DNA from: DASQBT01 sp963746955
GTDB taxonomy: Bacteria > Pseudomonadota > Gammaproteobacteria > Burkholderiales > Thiobacillaceae
Assembly (NCBI GenBank): GCA_963746955.1
Contig: CAVVDR010000021.1
Span: 1 to 64,000, forward strand
Reading direction: 5' to 3'
DNA: 64,000 nucleotides
Part shown: piece by piece, positions 6,548 to 16,622 of the stretch
Layout: each line of letters starts with the position of its first letter
Numbering within the stretch: the stretch's first letter is position 1
Program-made: the position numbers and the translations under genes
The notes under the pieces: model-generated
Told to the model about the DNA's origin: nothing
The model's database searches: none
The model's input: the letters and a program-made list of their open reading frames with translations, nothing else

Positions 6548-9112
6548 CTACAACCAGAACATATAGCCCATTTCATAAGGATGGGCGAGGCACGTGTTGA
6601 ACGGATAAAAGCGCAGACGGTAATGCTGCAGGCCTGGCTGCGCGGGCGCGATTTCCAGACTGAAAACCTGCCAGCCGTTGACTGGCTCGCCTTGCGGCGC
6701 CAAGACATAGCGGGCATTCAGATTGAAGACCGGAGTTCCATCCTGACTTTCCATCTGGCCCATCTGGCATTCCACCGAAATGTCTTCCGGGCTCAAGCCA
6801 TTAAGGTAGACGCGCAAACGGATAATCATGCGTTCATCGTGATACAGCGTTGCCGGCAACTCGCCGATGCGCTCCGCTTTCACCTTATGCCAGTGGGTAC
6901 GTATCTTCCGTTTCCAGATTCCCAGTTCGCGCGCCATGGCGCCATTGTTCTCGGCCAGTTGTTTGCCCTGATGCAGCGCCGGCATATAGAATTCCCGCAC
7001 ATAGTCCCGCACCATGCGCTCGGCGTTGAAACGCGGCAGGATGGACTTCATGGCATTTTTCGACATGCGCACCCAGCCAGTCGAGCACCCGCCCTGATCG
7101 CGGTCGTAATATTGCGGAATCACCCGGTGTTCGAGGATGTCGAGCAGGTCGTTGGATTCTTCCTGGTTGCGGAAGGCCAGATCGTAATCGCTTGAGTGGG
7201 GCAGGATGCCCCAGCCATTGCTGCCATCAAAACCCTCGCCCCACCAGCCATCCATCACGCTCAGATTGGGTACCCCGTTGAGCCCCGCCTTCATGCCGGA
7301 TGTCCCGCTCGCCTCGAGCGGATGCTCCGGCGTGTTGAGCCACACGTCGACGCCGCTCACCAGCTTGCGCGCCAGGGCCATGTCATAGCCCTCCAGCAAC
7401 AACACCTTGCCGATCAGGCGCGGATGCTGGGACAAGGCCCAGACCCTGCGAATCAGTTCCTGGCCGGGTCCGTCCCTGGGGTGGGCCTTGCCGGCGAACA
7501 GAAACATCACCGGGCGCTGCGAATCGTTCACCAGTTCGATCAGCCGATCCAGGTTGTCGAACAGCAGGGTGGCCCGTTTATAAGTGGCGAAGCGCCGGGC
7601 GAATCCGATCATCAGCACATCTCGGCCCGACTGGTTGAGGCCTTGCAGCATCTTGGCGATGCGGGCTTCGCTGACGCCGCTGCGGCGCAACTGGATTCGA
7701 GCGCGCTGACTCAAGTCCTCGATCATCTCCAGCTTGATGTCCTGGCGTATGCTCCAGTAGCGGTGATCGGGAATGCGATCGATGAAGCTCCAGAATTCGG
7801 GCTGGCAGGTGCGTACGCGCCAGTCTGCCACCTGCTGATCGAATAGATTGACGAATTCGCGCGCCAGGAAGGATTTCACATGCACCCCGTTGGTGACATA
7901 GCGCATGGGATTTTCTTCCGGCGGAACTTGGGGCCAGATGGCGCTTTCCATGCGCGAAGCCACTTCGCCATGAATGCGGCTCACGCCGTTATGGAAACGG
8001 GAACCGCGCAAAGCCAGCGCAGTCATGTTGAATTCCTGCTGCTCCGGCGTGTAGCTGCCCAAGGCCAGCACCTCCTCCCGGGTGGTGCCGAAATGACTGT
8101 ACATGGCTGAGAAATGGCCGTCCATCAGGCCATGGTCGAACGCATCATGCCCGGCGGGAACCGGGGTATGGGTGGTAAACACCGTGCAGTTGGCGACCAG
8201 TTCCAGCGCCGTATGGAAGTCACCGCCTGCAACCACATGCTCCCGCACTCTCTCCAATATCTGGAACGCGGCGTGGCCTTCATTGATGTGCCATACCGAT
8301 GGACGCAGACCCAATGCGCGCAACGCGCGCACGCCCCCGATGCCCAGAACGATTTCCTGCAGAATTCGGGTGGACTTGTCCCCGCCGTACAACTGCAGCG
8401 TAGTCTCTCGGTCCGGTTCACTGTTTTCCGGCACCTCGGTATCCAGCAGATAGAGCTGAATGCGGCCTACCTTGGCCTGCCAGACGCGGGCATGGATGAT
8501 GCGTCCTGGCAGATCGACGGATATGCGCAGTTCTCCACCGCCCGGTCCCGTCGCCGGTTTCACCGGCAGGTTAGTGAAGTCCGGGCGGGGATGGGAAGCA
8601 ATCTGGTTGCCGTACTGATCGATAGTCTGGTTGAAATATCCCTGGCGGTAGAGCAGGCCAACCGCCACAAACGGCAGACCGAGATCGCTGGCGGATTTGC
8701 AGTGGTCGCCAGCCAGAATGCCCAGGCCGCCGGAATAAATGGGGAAGCTTTCGTAAAAACCGTACTCGGCGCAAAAGTATGCGATCAACGTGTCCGGCGA
8801 CTCCATCTCCTTGGGCAGGATCGGGTCCAACCCGCGGTTGAGATAGGTCTCGTAGACCTTGATGATTTCCTGGTAGTCCACCATGAACGCGGCGTCGCGC
8901 ACCGCCGCATCCAGTTTTTCCTGAGCGACGCGGCGCAGAAACAACTTGGGATTATGGCCACAGGTTTCCCACAACTCCGGATCGAGCCGGTAATAAAGCC
9001 CGCGCAGGCGGCGGTTCCAGCTGTACAGCAAATCATTCGCGAAGGTCTCCAGGTATGCCAGGGCTTCCGGCAATCTGGGACGAACTTCAAGGGGGAACAC
9101 AGTACCTGTCAT
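6548..9112 (-). CDS. glgP: Alpha-glucan (glycogen/maltodextrin) phosphorylase, DUF3417-type, copy 1
   Basis: An 854-residue GT35 phosphorylase that releases glucose 1-phosphate from alpha-1,4-glucans. It has the N-terminal DUF3417 region (residues about 5-120), the entry motif YSGGLGILAGDHCKSASDLG, the phosphate-site region GFARRFATYKRATLL, and the pyridoxal-phosphate-site region EASGTSGMKAGLNG followed by NLSVMDGWWGE. The C-terminal about 90 residues are a beta-rich extension seen in this subgroup. It is the first gene of a unit with gnd, zwf and pgl, so its glucose 1-phosphate (after phosphoglucomutase, not in this window) would feed NADPH production. About 300 bases upstream lies a paralogue with the same architecture. 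Confidence 0.92.
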   Translation of the reverse strand: MTGTVFPLEVRPRLPEALAYLETFANDLLYSWNRRLRGLYYRLDPELWETCGHNPKLFLRRVAQEKLDAAVRDAAFMVDYQEIIKVYETYLNRGLDPILPKEMESPDTLIAYFCAEYGFYESFPIYSGGLGILAGDHCKSASDLGLPFVAVGLLYRQGYFNQTIDQYGNQIASHPRPDFTNLPVKPATGPGGGELRISVDLPGRIIHARVWQAKVGRIQLYLLDTEVPENSEPDRETTLQLYGGDKSTRILQEIVLGIGGVRALRALGLRPSVWHINEGHAAFQILERVREHVVAGGDFHTALELVANCTVFTTHTPVPAGHDAFDHGLMDGHFSAMYSHFGTTREEVLALGSYTPEQQEFNMTALALRGSRFHNGVSRIHGEVASRMESAIWPQVPPEENPMRYVTNGVHVKSFLAREFVNLFDQQVADWRVRTCQPEFWSFIDRIPDHRYWSIRQDIKLEMIEDLSQRARIQLRRSGVSEARIAKMLQGLNQSGRDVLMIGFARRFATYKRATLLFDNLDRLIELVNDSQRPVMFLFAGKAHPRDGPGQELIRRVWALSQHPRLIGKVLLLEGYDMALARKLVSGVDVWLNTPEHPLEASGTSGMKAGLNGVPNLSVMDGWWGEGFDGSNGWGILPHSSDYDLAFRNQEESNDLLDILEHRVIPQYYDRDQGGCSTGWVRMSKNAMKSILPRFNAERMVRDYVREFYMPALHQGKQLAENNGAMARELGIWKRKIRTHWHKVKAERIGELPATLYHDERMIIRLRVYLNGLSPEDISVECQMGQMESQDGTPVFNLNARYVLAPQGEPVNGWQVFSLEIAPAQPGLQHYRLRFYPFNTCLAHPYEMGYMFWL

Positions 9113-9130
9113 CGTTGATCAGCTCCATGT

Positions 9131-9160
9131 GAACCAGCGGGGAAATCTGCTCCCTGGTTC
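9131..9160 (-). promoter_or_regulatory. Hairpin in the leader of glgP copy 1
   Basis: In the 297-base gap between the two phosphorylase genes, GAACCA (9131-9136) and TGGTTC (9155-9160) can pair, with an inner GGGA/TCCC stem. On the transcribed minus strand this hairpin ends only a few bases before the GGAG ribosome site of glgP, so it could mask or expose it. The rest of the gap (9161-9409) shows no ORF and no clear promoter or terminator. The regulatory role is inferred from position only. Confidence 0.35.
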
Positions 9161-9409
9161 GCAATTCTTGTTAATTTCTTTATCGGCGAGAAACAGGTCT
9201 TGCCTGATGACAGAGGCCATCAAGCGCGCACAATACTTTGGTGCCTGAAAACAAGCGACCACCCGAACTCTGGCCCAAGGACACAGCAACCCAGAGCCTA
9301 GTATACGTCATTGCCATTCCGCGCATTATGACGCGAGCGCGAGCAAACATCGGGCACGCGCGCTTCGACACACCGGAGTATCCAACTTGCAGGCTCAAGA
9401 CTCCGTCCG

Positions 9410-11977
9410 CTACAACCAGAGCATGCAACCGCACTCGAATCGGTGGGCCAGCAATTCGTGAAAGGGATAGACGCGGACGCGGAACTGGCAAAACCCTTCC
9501 AGGGGAAGGTCACCGCTCGCCTGAAGGTCCGCCCCGAACAGCATTTCCCCGTCCGGTGCCGTACGCTTCGGTTGCAGTGCGAGCGACGCTGCGGGAATGA
9601 ATCCGCCGACGTCGGTGTCCCGGCCAATCAGGCATTCGACCACCACATCCTCGGCTCCAAGACCCTTGAGCTTGACCGCGACTTCGAGCGCAAACGGGTC
9701 ACCGGCCTTTATTGCACCCGGTGGGGCACCCGCGAGCCGCACGCCAATCCCGGGCCAGGCGTCGAGCACACGCTTTTTCCAGGTCGCCAGTTCCCGCGCG
9801 CCTGCGCCTGCGTTGCGACCCAGTGCATCACCGTGCCGGATCGCCGGCGCATAAAGTTCGCGCAGATAATCCATGCTCATGCGAATGGTGTTGAAGCGCG
9901 GCAGTATGGTTTTCATCGAGGTCTTGGATTTCTTCACCCAGTCTTCAGGCTCGCCCTGGGCATTGCGCGTATAGAACAGAGGGACGACCTGATCTTCCAG
10001 AAGACTGAGCAGTTCGCCGGCCTCCTGTGCGTCCCGCTCCTGGGCAGAAAGCTCGGGGCGCGGCGTGACGGCCCAGCCGTTCTCACCATCGTAAGCTTCG
10101 GCCCACCAGCCATCGAGCACGCTCAGGTTGATCCCGCCATTGAGCGCCGCCTTCATGCCTGAAGTGCCGGACGCCTCCATGGGGTAATCAGGGGTGTTGA
10201 GCCACACATCCATGCCTGGGAGCAGGTTGCGCGCCATTGCCAGGCTGTAATCCTCAAGCATCAGGACCCGGCCCTGGAATTCGGGCCGCATGCTGATTTC
10301 GTAGATCTGGCGCACCATCTCCTGACCGGGCTGGTCGGCCGGGTGTGCTTTGCCGGCAAAGACGAACACGACCGGCCGCTGGGGATCATTGACCATGCGA
10401 GCCAGGCGCGGCAGATCACGAAACAGCAGCGTGGCGCGCTTGTAGGTCGCGAAGCGGCGCGCGAATCCGACGAACAGCGTGTCGAGCGAGCGGGCATTCA
10501 GAAACCGCGTCAGGTGGGCAATCGCGGATTCGGTAAGCCCGTTGCGACGATACAGCAGGGTGGCGCGGTGGCGAGCGTCGTCGAACATACGCGCCTTGAG
10601 CACCTGGCGCGTACTGAGGAAGATGTGGTTCGGGATGCTGTCGATGAAGCCGCGCCAGAATGCTTCGTCCGTAAGCTTGGTGCGCCAGCCGCCGCCCATG
10701 TACATATCGAACAGGGCAACCCAGGACATACCAAGCATGGTGGGCAGGTGAACGCCGTTGGTGACATAGCCGAGCGGATTCTCCGCAGCGGGCACTTGGG
10801 GCCAGATATGCGACTCGCTTTCCGCTGCAACGCGGCCGTGGATGCGGCTCACGCCATTGTGAAAGCGTGAACCACGCAGCGCGAAGCTGGTCATGTTGAA
10901 GCCGTCCGGATGGTTCGGACTTGCGCCAAGCGCCAGAAAGCGCCTTTCGGAAAGCCCCAGCTTCGTAATGAAATCATCGAAATAGCCGCGCACGTGATCA
11001 ACACGAAAGACGTCGTGGCCGGCAGGCACGGTGGTATGGGTGGTAAATACGGTGCTGGCGGCTACACGCTCGAGCGCGCTATCTGCGTCCATGCCCTGGT
11101 CGACATGCTCGCGGCAGCGTTCGAGTATCAGAAAAGCAGCATGACCTTCGTTCACGTGCCAAACGGCTGGGGAGTAGCCGAGGGAGCGGAGGGCGCGGAC
11201 ACCACCGATCCCGAATATGATTTCCTGCTGGATTCTGAGGTCCGTGTCGCTGTCGTACAGGTGATAAGTAATGAGACGGTCGGCGACGCTGTTCTCCGGT
11301 ACGTCAGAGTCGAGCAGATAAAGCCTGACGTGACCTGCCCGCGCTTCCCATACCTTCAACTGCACGGTCCGACCCGGCAGTTCGACCTCGATGCGTACCT
11401 CGCGTTTCTCCTGGTCACGCGCCGGCGCGACGGGCAGGTCCGCTGCGTCGATATAGGGCTGATCAGCCTGCTGTTCCCCGTGAGAGAGGATGCGCTGGGT
11501 GAAGTAACCCTGATGGTAGAGCATCCCAATACCGATAAATGGCACCCAGAGATTGCTCATGGCCTTGAGATAGTCGGCGCTGAGTATTCCGAGACCGCCG
11601 GCATAGATCGGAATGCTTTCGTGAAATCCATATTCCGCGGAAAAATAGGCGACCACATCGTGCGCAGGATCGATGTAGTTCTCGATGCCCGAATGAGGCT
11701 TCTGCTCCAGATAGGTGTCATAGGCCGACAGCACCTGACGGAATTCCTCCAGCAGAATCGGATCCCGCGCGGCCGCATCGATCTTCCGCTGCGGGACCCT
11801 GCGCAGGAAGATCCTGGGGTTGCGCCCACAGGCTATCCAGGTCTCCTCGTCCAGGTGACGGAATAGGCGGCGTACGTTTCGTTCCCAGGTGAAATACAGG
11901 TCGCCTGCCAGATCATCCAGCCGGCTCAAGGATGGTGGAAGGACAGGTCGAACCTCGACACTGAAGGTGTTGGGCAT
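9410..11977 (-). CDS. glgP: Alpha-glucan phosphorylase, DUF3417-type, copy 2
   Basis: An 855-residue paralogue of the downstream phosphorylase, with the same order of motifs: DUF3417 N-terminus, YAGGLGILSADYLKAMSNL, GFARRFATYKRATLLF, EASGTSGMKAALNG and LSVLDGWWAE, and a C-terminal extension ending CGCMLWL. ATG 11977 is preferred because GGGGGAG lies nine bases upstream; an in-frame start 33 bases earlier has no such site. The two copies have diverged clearly throughout, so this is an old duplication or separate recruitment rather than a recent tandem copy. Different substrates (glycogen versus short maltodextrin) or different regulation would explain keeping both, but the sequence alone does not say which. 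Confidence 0.9.
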   Translation of the reverse strand: MPNTFSVEVRPVLPPSLSRLDDLAGDLYFTWERNVRRLFRHLDEETWIACGRNPRIFLRRVPQRKIDAAARDPILLEEFRQVLSAYDTYLEQKPHSGIENYIDPAHDVVAYFSAEYGFHESIPIYAGGLGILSADYLKAMSNLWVPFIGIGMLYHQGYFTQRILSHGEQQADQPYIDAADLPVAPARDQEKREVRIEVELPGRTVQLKVWEARAGHVRLYLLDSDVPENSVADRLITYHLYDSDTDLRIQQEIIFGIGGVRALRSLGYSPAVWHVNEGHAAFLILERCREHVDQGMDADSALERVAASTVFTTHTTVPAGHDVFRVDHVRGYFDDFITKLGLSERRFLALGASPNHPDGFNMTSFALRGSRFHNGVSRIHGRVAAESESHIWPQVPAAENPLGYVTNGVHLPTMLGMSWVALFDMYMGGGWRTKLTDEAFWRGFIDSIPNHIFLSTRQVLKARMFDDARHRATLLYRRNGLTESAIAHLTRFLNARSLDTLFVGFARRFATYKRATLLFRDLPRLARMVNDPQRPVVFVFAGKAHPADQPGQEMVRQIYEISMRPEFQGRVLMLEDYSLAMARNLLPGMDVWLNTPDYPMEASGTSGMKAALNGGINLSVLDGWWAEAYDGENGWAVTPRPELSAQERDAQEAGELLSLLEDQVVPLFYTRNAQGEPEDWVKKSKTSMKTILPRFNTIRMSMDYLRELYAPAIRHGDALGRNAGAGARELATWKKRVLDAWPGIGVRLAGAPPGAIKAGDPFALEVAVKLKGLGAEDVVVECLIGRDTDVGGFIPAASLALQPKRTAPDGEMLFGADLQASGDLPLEGFCQFRVRVYPFHELLAHRFECGCMLWL

Positions 11978-12118
11978 GCTCTTAGTCTCCCCCTGAACGT
12001 TCCCGCGCATCCACCGCCATTGATCGGCCCTGCCGGCTCATGTCCTGAATGCATACACTAAAAACCGGATGTCGCTACCCCTTGCCGCTAATCCGGCAAG
12101 CCCCGCAATACCCGCATG

Positions 12119-12219
12119 TGGACCTCTTCGCGCCTTTGCCCTATAGTCTGCGTGCGGTCATCGAGACAGCACGCCGCGTACGCTGCAGGCGGGTCGTGCT
12201 GTTCTCGAATTCGGTTTTT
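12119..12219 (+). promoter_or_regulatory. Putative pgi promoter followed by a terminator-like hairpin
   Basis: A sigma70-like pair TGGACC (12119-12124), 17 bases, TATAGT (12142-12147) predicts a start near 12154. Directly after it, TCGAGACAGCACG (12161-12173) pairs with CGTGCTGTTCTCGA (12195-12208) with a single bulged T, and TTTTT follows at 12215-12219. No plus-strand gene lies upstream, so the hairpin is within the pgi leader rather than at the end of another gene. It could act as an attenuator or a processing site. The T-run is six bases from the stem, which weakens a simple terminator reading. Confidence 0.4.
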
Positions 12220-12269
12220 ACAAGACTAATTCGCATCGAGCAAGAGCGTACCATGGACGGAATCGCCCC

Positions 12270-13931
<1,662 letters not shown>

Positions 13932-13992
13932 GGCCGTCACAACCAGGCGGGTTGCAGCACTTGGCGCAGCTCAGGACGCGGCCCATCGGGCG

Positions 13993-14009
13993 TGTTACAC
14001 ATTGTTACA
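13993..14009 (+). promoter_or_regulatory. Direct repeat TGTTACA with 10-base period, putative operator
   Basis: TGTTACA occurs at 13993-13999 and again at 14003-14009, exactly one helical turn apart on the same face. Tandem half-sites with about 10-11 base spacing are typical for OmpR/PhoB-type response regulators. The site is about 80 bases upstream of the small lipoprotein gene. The regulator is unknown. Confidence 0.35.
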
Positions 14010-14087
14010 TCCTCATCTGTTTGCGCGGGAACGAGTCGCACAGCCGGTCCATCTTACGTATGCGAAGTTTTCAAACGGAGGTGGGCC

Positions 14088-14261
14088 ATGACCTTAAAAC
14101 TCTTGCTGTTGACCATAGTTGCGGGCATCACCCTGAGCCTGTCAGGCTGCGTCGTGTACGATCGCGATCACGGCGCCTATTATCGCGATCATGATCATCA
14201 CTATCAGAACCGCGACTACGGCCGCCGCCACGACGACTACCACGATCGATATCAGCGTTAG
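14088..14261 (+). CDS. Small His/Asp/Tyr/Arg-rich lipoprotein
   Basis: A 57-residue protein starting at ATG 14088, which follows GGAGGTGGGCC. It has a clear type II signal: a hydrophobic stretch LLLLTIVAGITLSL then the lipobox LSGC, with Cys 21 as the predicted lipidated residue. The mature part is only about 36 residues and consists almost entirely of Asp, His, Tyr, Arg and Asn (for example RDHDHHYQNRDYG). Such a composition suits metal ion or polyanion binding at the membrane surface, but this is inference. I do not know a named family. An upstream in-frame extension lacks a signal and is rejected. Confidence 0.75.
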   Translation: MTLKLLLLTIVAGITLSLSGCVVYDRDHGAYYRDHDHHYQNRDYGRRHDDYHDRYQR

Positions 14262-14298
14262 GCTTGCTCGTTGCGGAAGTCAGGCTGAGCTGCCTGCT

Positions 14299-14332
14299 CT
14301 TTATTAAGGCGTGTTGACGCGCCCTAATAAAG
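14299..14332. terminator. Bidirectional intrinsic terminator between lipoprotein gene and clsB
   Basis: CTTTATTA (14299-14306) pairs with TAATAAAG (14325-14332), with an inner GGCG/CGCC stem. Because the outer arms are T-rich on each strand, the hairpin can end transcription from both the plus-strand lipoprotein gene and the minus-strand cardiolipin synthase gene. It overlaps the last codons and stop of the latter. Confidence 0.6.
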
Positions 14333-15520
14333 CCTGTCGCGCGGGCTGGCCCATGCTGCCAGCAGGCGCACCACGCCGTAGGCCAGCCAGTCTCGGGTTC
14401 TCTGCACCAGGGTACGCCCGGCCCAGAAGCGGAGCTCTGTCTTTACGCTCTGATGCGTCATCGCGGACTGCAAGCTGGCTCTCAGTTCGCCTGCAAACAC
14501 CTTGTCTTCAACCACTATATTGGCCTCGCGCGAAAGTATCAGGCTGAACGGATCAAGATTGCTGGATCCGACCGTGGCCCAGTGTCCATCTATGACCGCC
14601 GCCTTCGCATGGAGGTTGGCAACCTGATATTGATAGATGGCAACACCTGCGCCCAGGAGCTGACCGTACAACGCATGGGAAGCATGATGCTCCAGGAAGT
14701 ATTCCATCCGTCCCTGCAGCAACAGGGTAACGGCCACGCCGCGGCGAGCAGCTTCGGTCAGCGCTCTGCGCAGGCGCCGTCCGGGCAGAAAGTAGGCGTT
14801 GGCGATGATGATTTCCTCGCGGGCATGGCCGATGGCGGACAAGTAGATGCGCTCGATATCTCTGCGGTGGAACAGATTGTCGCGGATCACCAGCGCCGCG
14901 CGCTGCCGGCCGAATGGCACGGGCACCACCGGGAGTGCCAGTTCCTGCGGCCGGCTTTGCTCCGTGGCCCACTCCAGCATATTCCACAGCCTGGCCATCT
15001 GTTTCCGAACCTCAAGCACCAGCGGACCCTGGATTTGCACCGTGTGGTCAAACCTGGGTTGCGTGATACCGGGTACGTCCAGATCGTCCTGGATATTGAT
15101 CCCGCCCGCAAAAGCCACAGTCCCGTCAATGCAGGCCAGCTTGCGATGCAGGCGGCGCAGGCGATGGCGCTTCAAATGCAGCCAGCCGCGCTTGGGCCGG
15201 TAGAGATGAAGCGCCACCCCCGCTGCTTGCATGCCCCTGAAGAAATCCGCCGGAGTGGCATTGGACCCGAAGGCGTCCACCAACAGTCGCACTTTCACGC
15301 CTCTTCCGGCGGCATCTTCCAGTGCAGAGGCAATCGACTCACCGACCACGTCATTCTTGAAAATGTAGGTTTCCAGAAAGATTTCCTGTTGGGCCTGCCG
15401 AATCGCGGTTTCCAGGGCGGGAAAGAACATGCCCCCGTTTTGCAGCAGGCTTAGCTGATTGGCGGAAACAAAATGCAGCGGCTTGAGGGGGAAGAAAGCG
15501 GGCGGGGAAGTTCGGCTCAT
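14324..15520 (-). CDS. clsB: Cardiolipin synthase B-like phospholipase D family protein
   Basis: A 398-residue enzyme with two HKD motifs, H-R-K-L-A-C-I-D in the first half (followed by GTVAFAGGINIQDD) and H-A-K-A-A-V-I-D in the second (followed by GHWATVGSSNLD). Both are intact, as required for phosphatidyl transfer. The lack of N-terminal membrane helices matches the ClsB/YbhO branch, which forms cardiolipin or phosphatidylglycerol at the membrane. ATG 15520 overlaps the stop of the upstream endonuclease/phosphatase-family gene (ATGA). The same pairing, ybhP with clsB, is known in Escherichia coli. Confidence 0.88.
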   Translation of the reverse strand: MSRTSPPAFFPLKPLHFVSANQLSLLQNGGMFFPALETAIRQAQQEIFLETYIFKNDVVGESIASALEDAAGRGVKVRLLVDAFGSNATPADFFRGMQAAGVALHLYRPKRGWLHLKRHRLRRLHRKLACIDGTVAFAGGINIQDDLDVPGITQPRFDHTVQIQGPLVLEVRKQMARLWNMLEWATEQSRPQELALPVVPVPFGRQRAALVIRDNLFHRRDIERIYLSAIGHAREEIIIANAYFLPGRRLRRALTEAARRGVAVTLLLQGRMEYFLEHHASHALYGQLLGAGVAIYQYQVANLHAKAAVIDGHWATVGSSNLDPFSLILSREANIVVEDKVFAGELRASLQSAMTHQSVKTELRFWAGRTLVQRTRDWLAYGVVRLLAAWASPRDRLY

Positions 15521-16269
15521 GCCGCAATCAGGGTCGCCGTCAATGCGGCGTGATCGGAAAATCGCCGCCACGGAAAGCCTGAATGCACGTCTGCGTTGCG
15601 CACCTGGAAGCCGCGCGTGTAGATGCGGTCAAGCTGGAAGATGGGCATCGCGGAGGGAAAACTCTTGGCCGGTTGGCCCTGGTGGGCTTCAAACACTTCA
15701 CTCAAGCCCAATTCCTTGCGCATGTAGTGGCAAGCCCGAGTGCGCCAGTCATTGAAATCCCCGGCTAGAATCAGCGCCGCGTCATCTGGCACCATTTCAT
15801 GGATGCGCCGGGAAATCATGTCTATCTGCCGCCGCCGCCCGCCCTCGGTGAGGCCCAGATGCACGTTGATGCAGTGCAGGGGCTGCGACAAGCCAGGCAG
15901 TTCCAGTTCGCAATGCAGCATGCCGCGTGCCTCGAAGGCGTGCGCGGAGATATCCACATTGTTCCAGCGCAGGATGGGGTAGCGGGACAGGATGGCATTG
16001 CCATGATGGCCATGGTTGTAAACGGAATTCTTGCCATAGGCAAAATCGGCGAAGACTTTATCGGCGAGGAACTCGTGTTGGGGCTGATCCGGCCAATGGC
16101 TGAAGTGGCTGGCGCGCTGATCGTGGGTGCCCTGCACTTCCTGCAGAAACACGATTTCCGCTCCCAGTTGCCTGAGTTGATCGCGCACTTCATGGACGGT
16201 CAGCCGCCGGTTGAAATGCGACAGCCCCTTGTGGATGTTGTAGCTGGCGATATGGAGAGGCAAGGTCAT
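15517..16269 (-). CDS. YbhP-like endonuclease/exonuclease/phosphatase family protein
   Basis: A 250-residue protein of the EEP (DNase I-like) fold. Visible motifs are SYNIHKGL at the start, the metal-binding Glu in FLQEVQG, the GNAILSRYP segment, NVHLGLTEGGR, the LAGDFNDWR motif and the C-terminal catalytic SDHAAL. All the catalytic Asp, Asn and His positions look intact. The gene overlaps clsB by four bases. This conserved YbhP-ClsB association suggests action on a lipid or lipid-derived phosphodiester rather than on DNA, but the substrate is not established. Confidence 0.85.
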   Translation of the reverse strand: MTLPLHIASYNIHKGLSHFNRRLTVHEVRDQLRQLGAEIVFLQEVQGTHDQRASHFSHWPDQPQHEFLADKVFADFAYGKNSVYNHGHHGNAILSRYPILRWNNVDISAHAFEARGMLHCELELPGLSQPLHCINVHLGLTEGGRRRQIDMISRRIHEMVPDDAALILAGDFNDWRTRACHYMRKELGLSEVFEAHQGQPAKSFPSAMPIFQLDRIYTRGFQVRNADVHSGFPWRRFSDHAALTATLIAA

Positions 16270-16622
16270 TGTCTATTGAGCGAACATTTCATGAAATGAA
16301 TTCCCGATCAATAATAACCGAGGTTGCATGATCGCAAGCGCCCCGGTTTCGTTGCTCTTCCCACCCTTCCTCTTGGCCCATCGCGATTTTGCCGACTCGG
16401 CGCCCGCCAGTACAATTCGCTGATATTTCATTGCGCCGCATCCATTGTGACCTGCAAATTATCCACGGCCTGCGGCGTCATCGGGCGCCGGCACAAAACC
16501 AACCGCATGGGGTTGGCCGATGCGCCTGGGCACGGGGCCGCCGATTACAGTTGCCGCCATGGCAAGAGGGCGCTCCCAACCCGAACGATGACGGGGCAGT
16601 CACCGGCGGCACGGGCGCGATA
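16270..16622. other. 353-base divergent intergenic region with a 14-base palindrome
   Basis: This gap separates the YbhP-like gene (minus) from the ABC transporter genes (plus). The perfect palindrome CATTTCATGAAATG lies at 16285-16298, just upstream of the YbhP-like start, and could be an operator. The remainder is open in the ATPase frame but the translation is Arg/His/Pro-rich without family resemblance, so I treat it as leader. No RNA gene is recognised. Confidence 0.4.
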
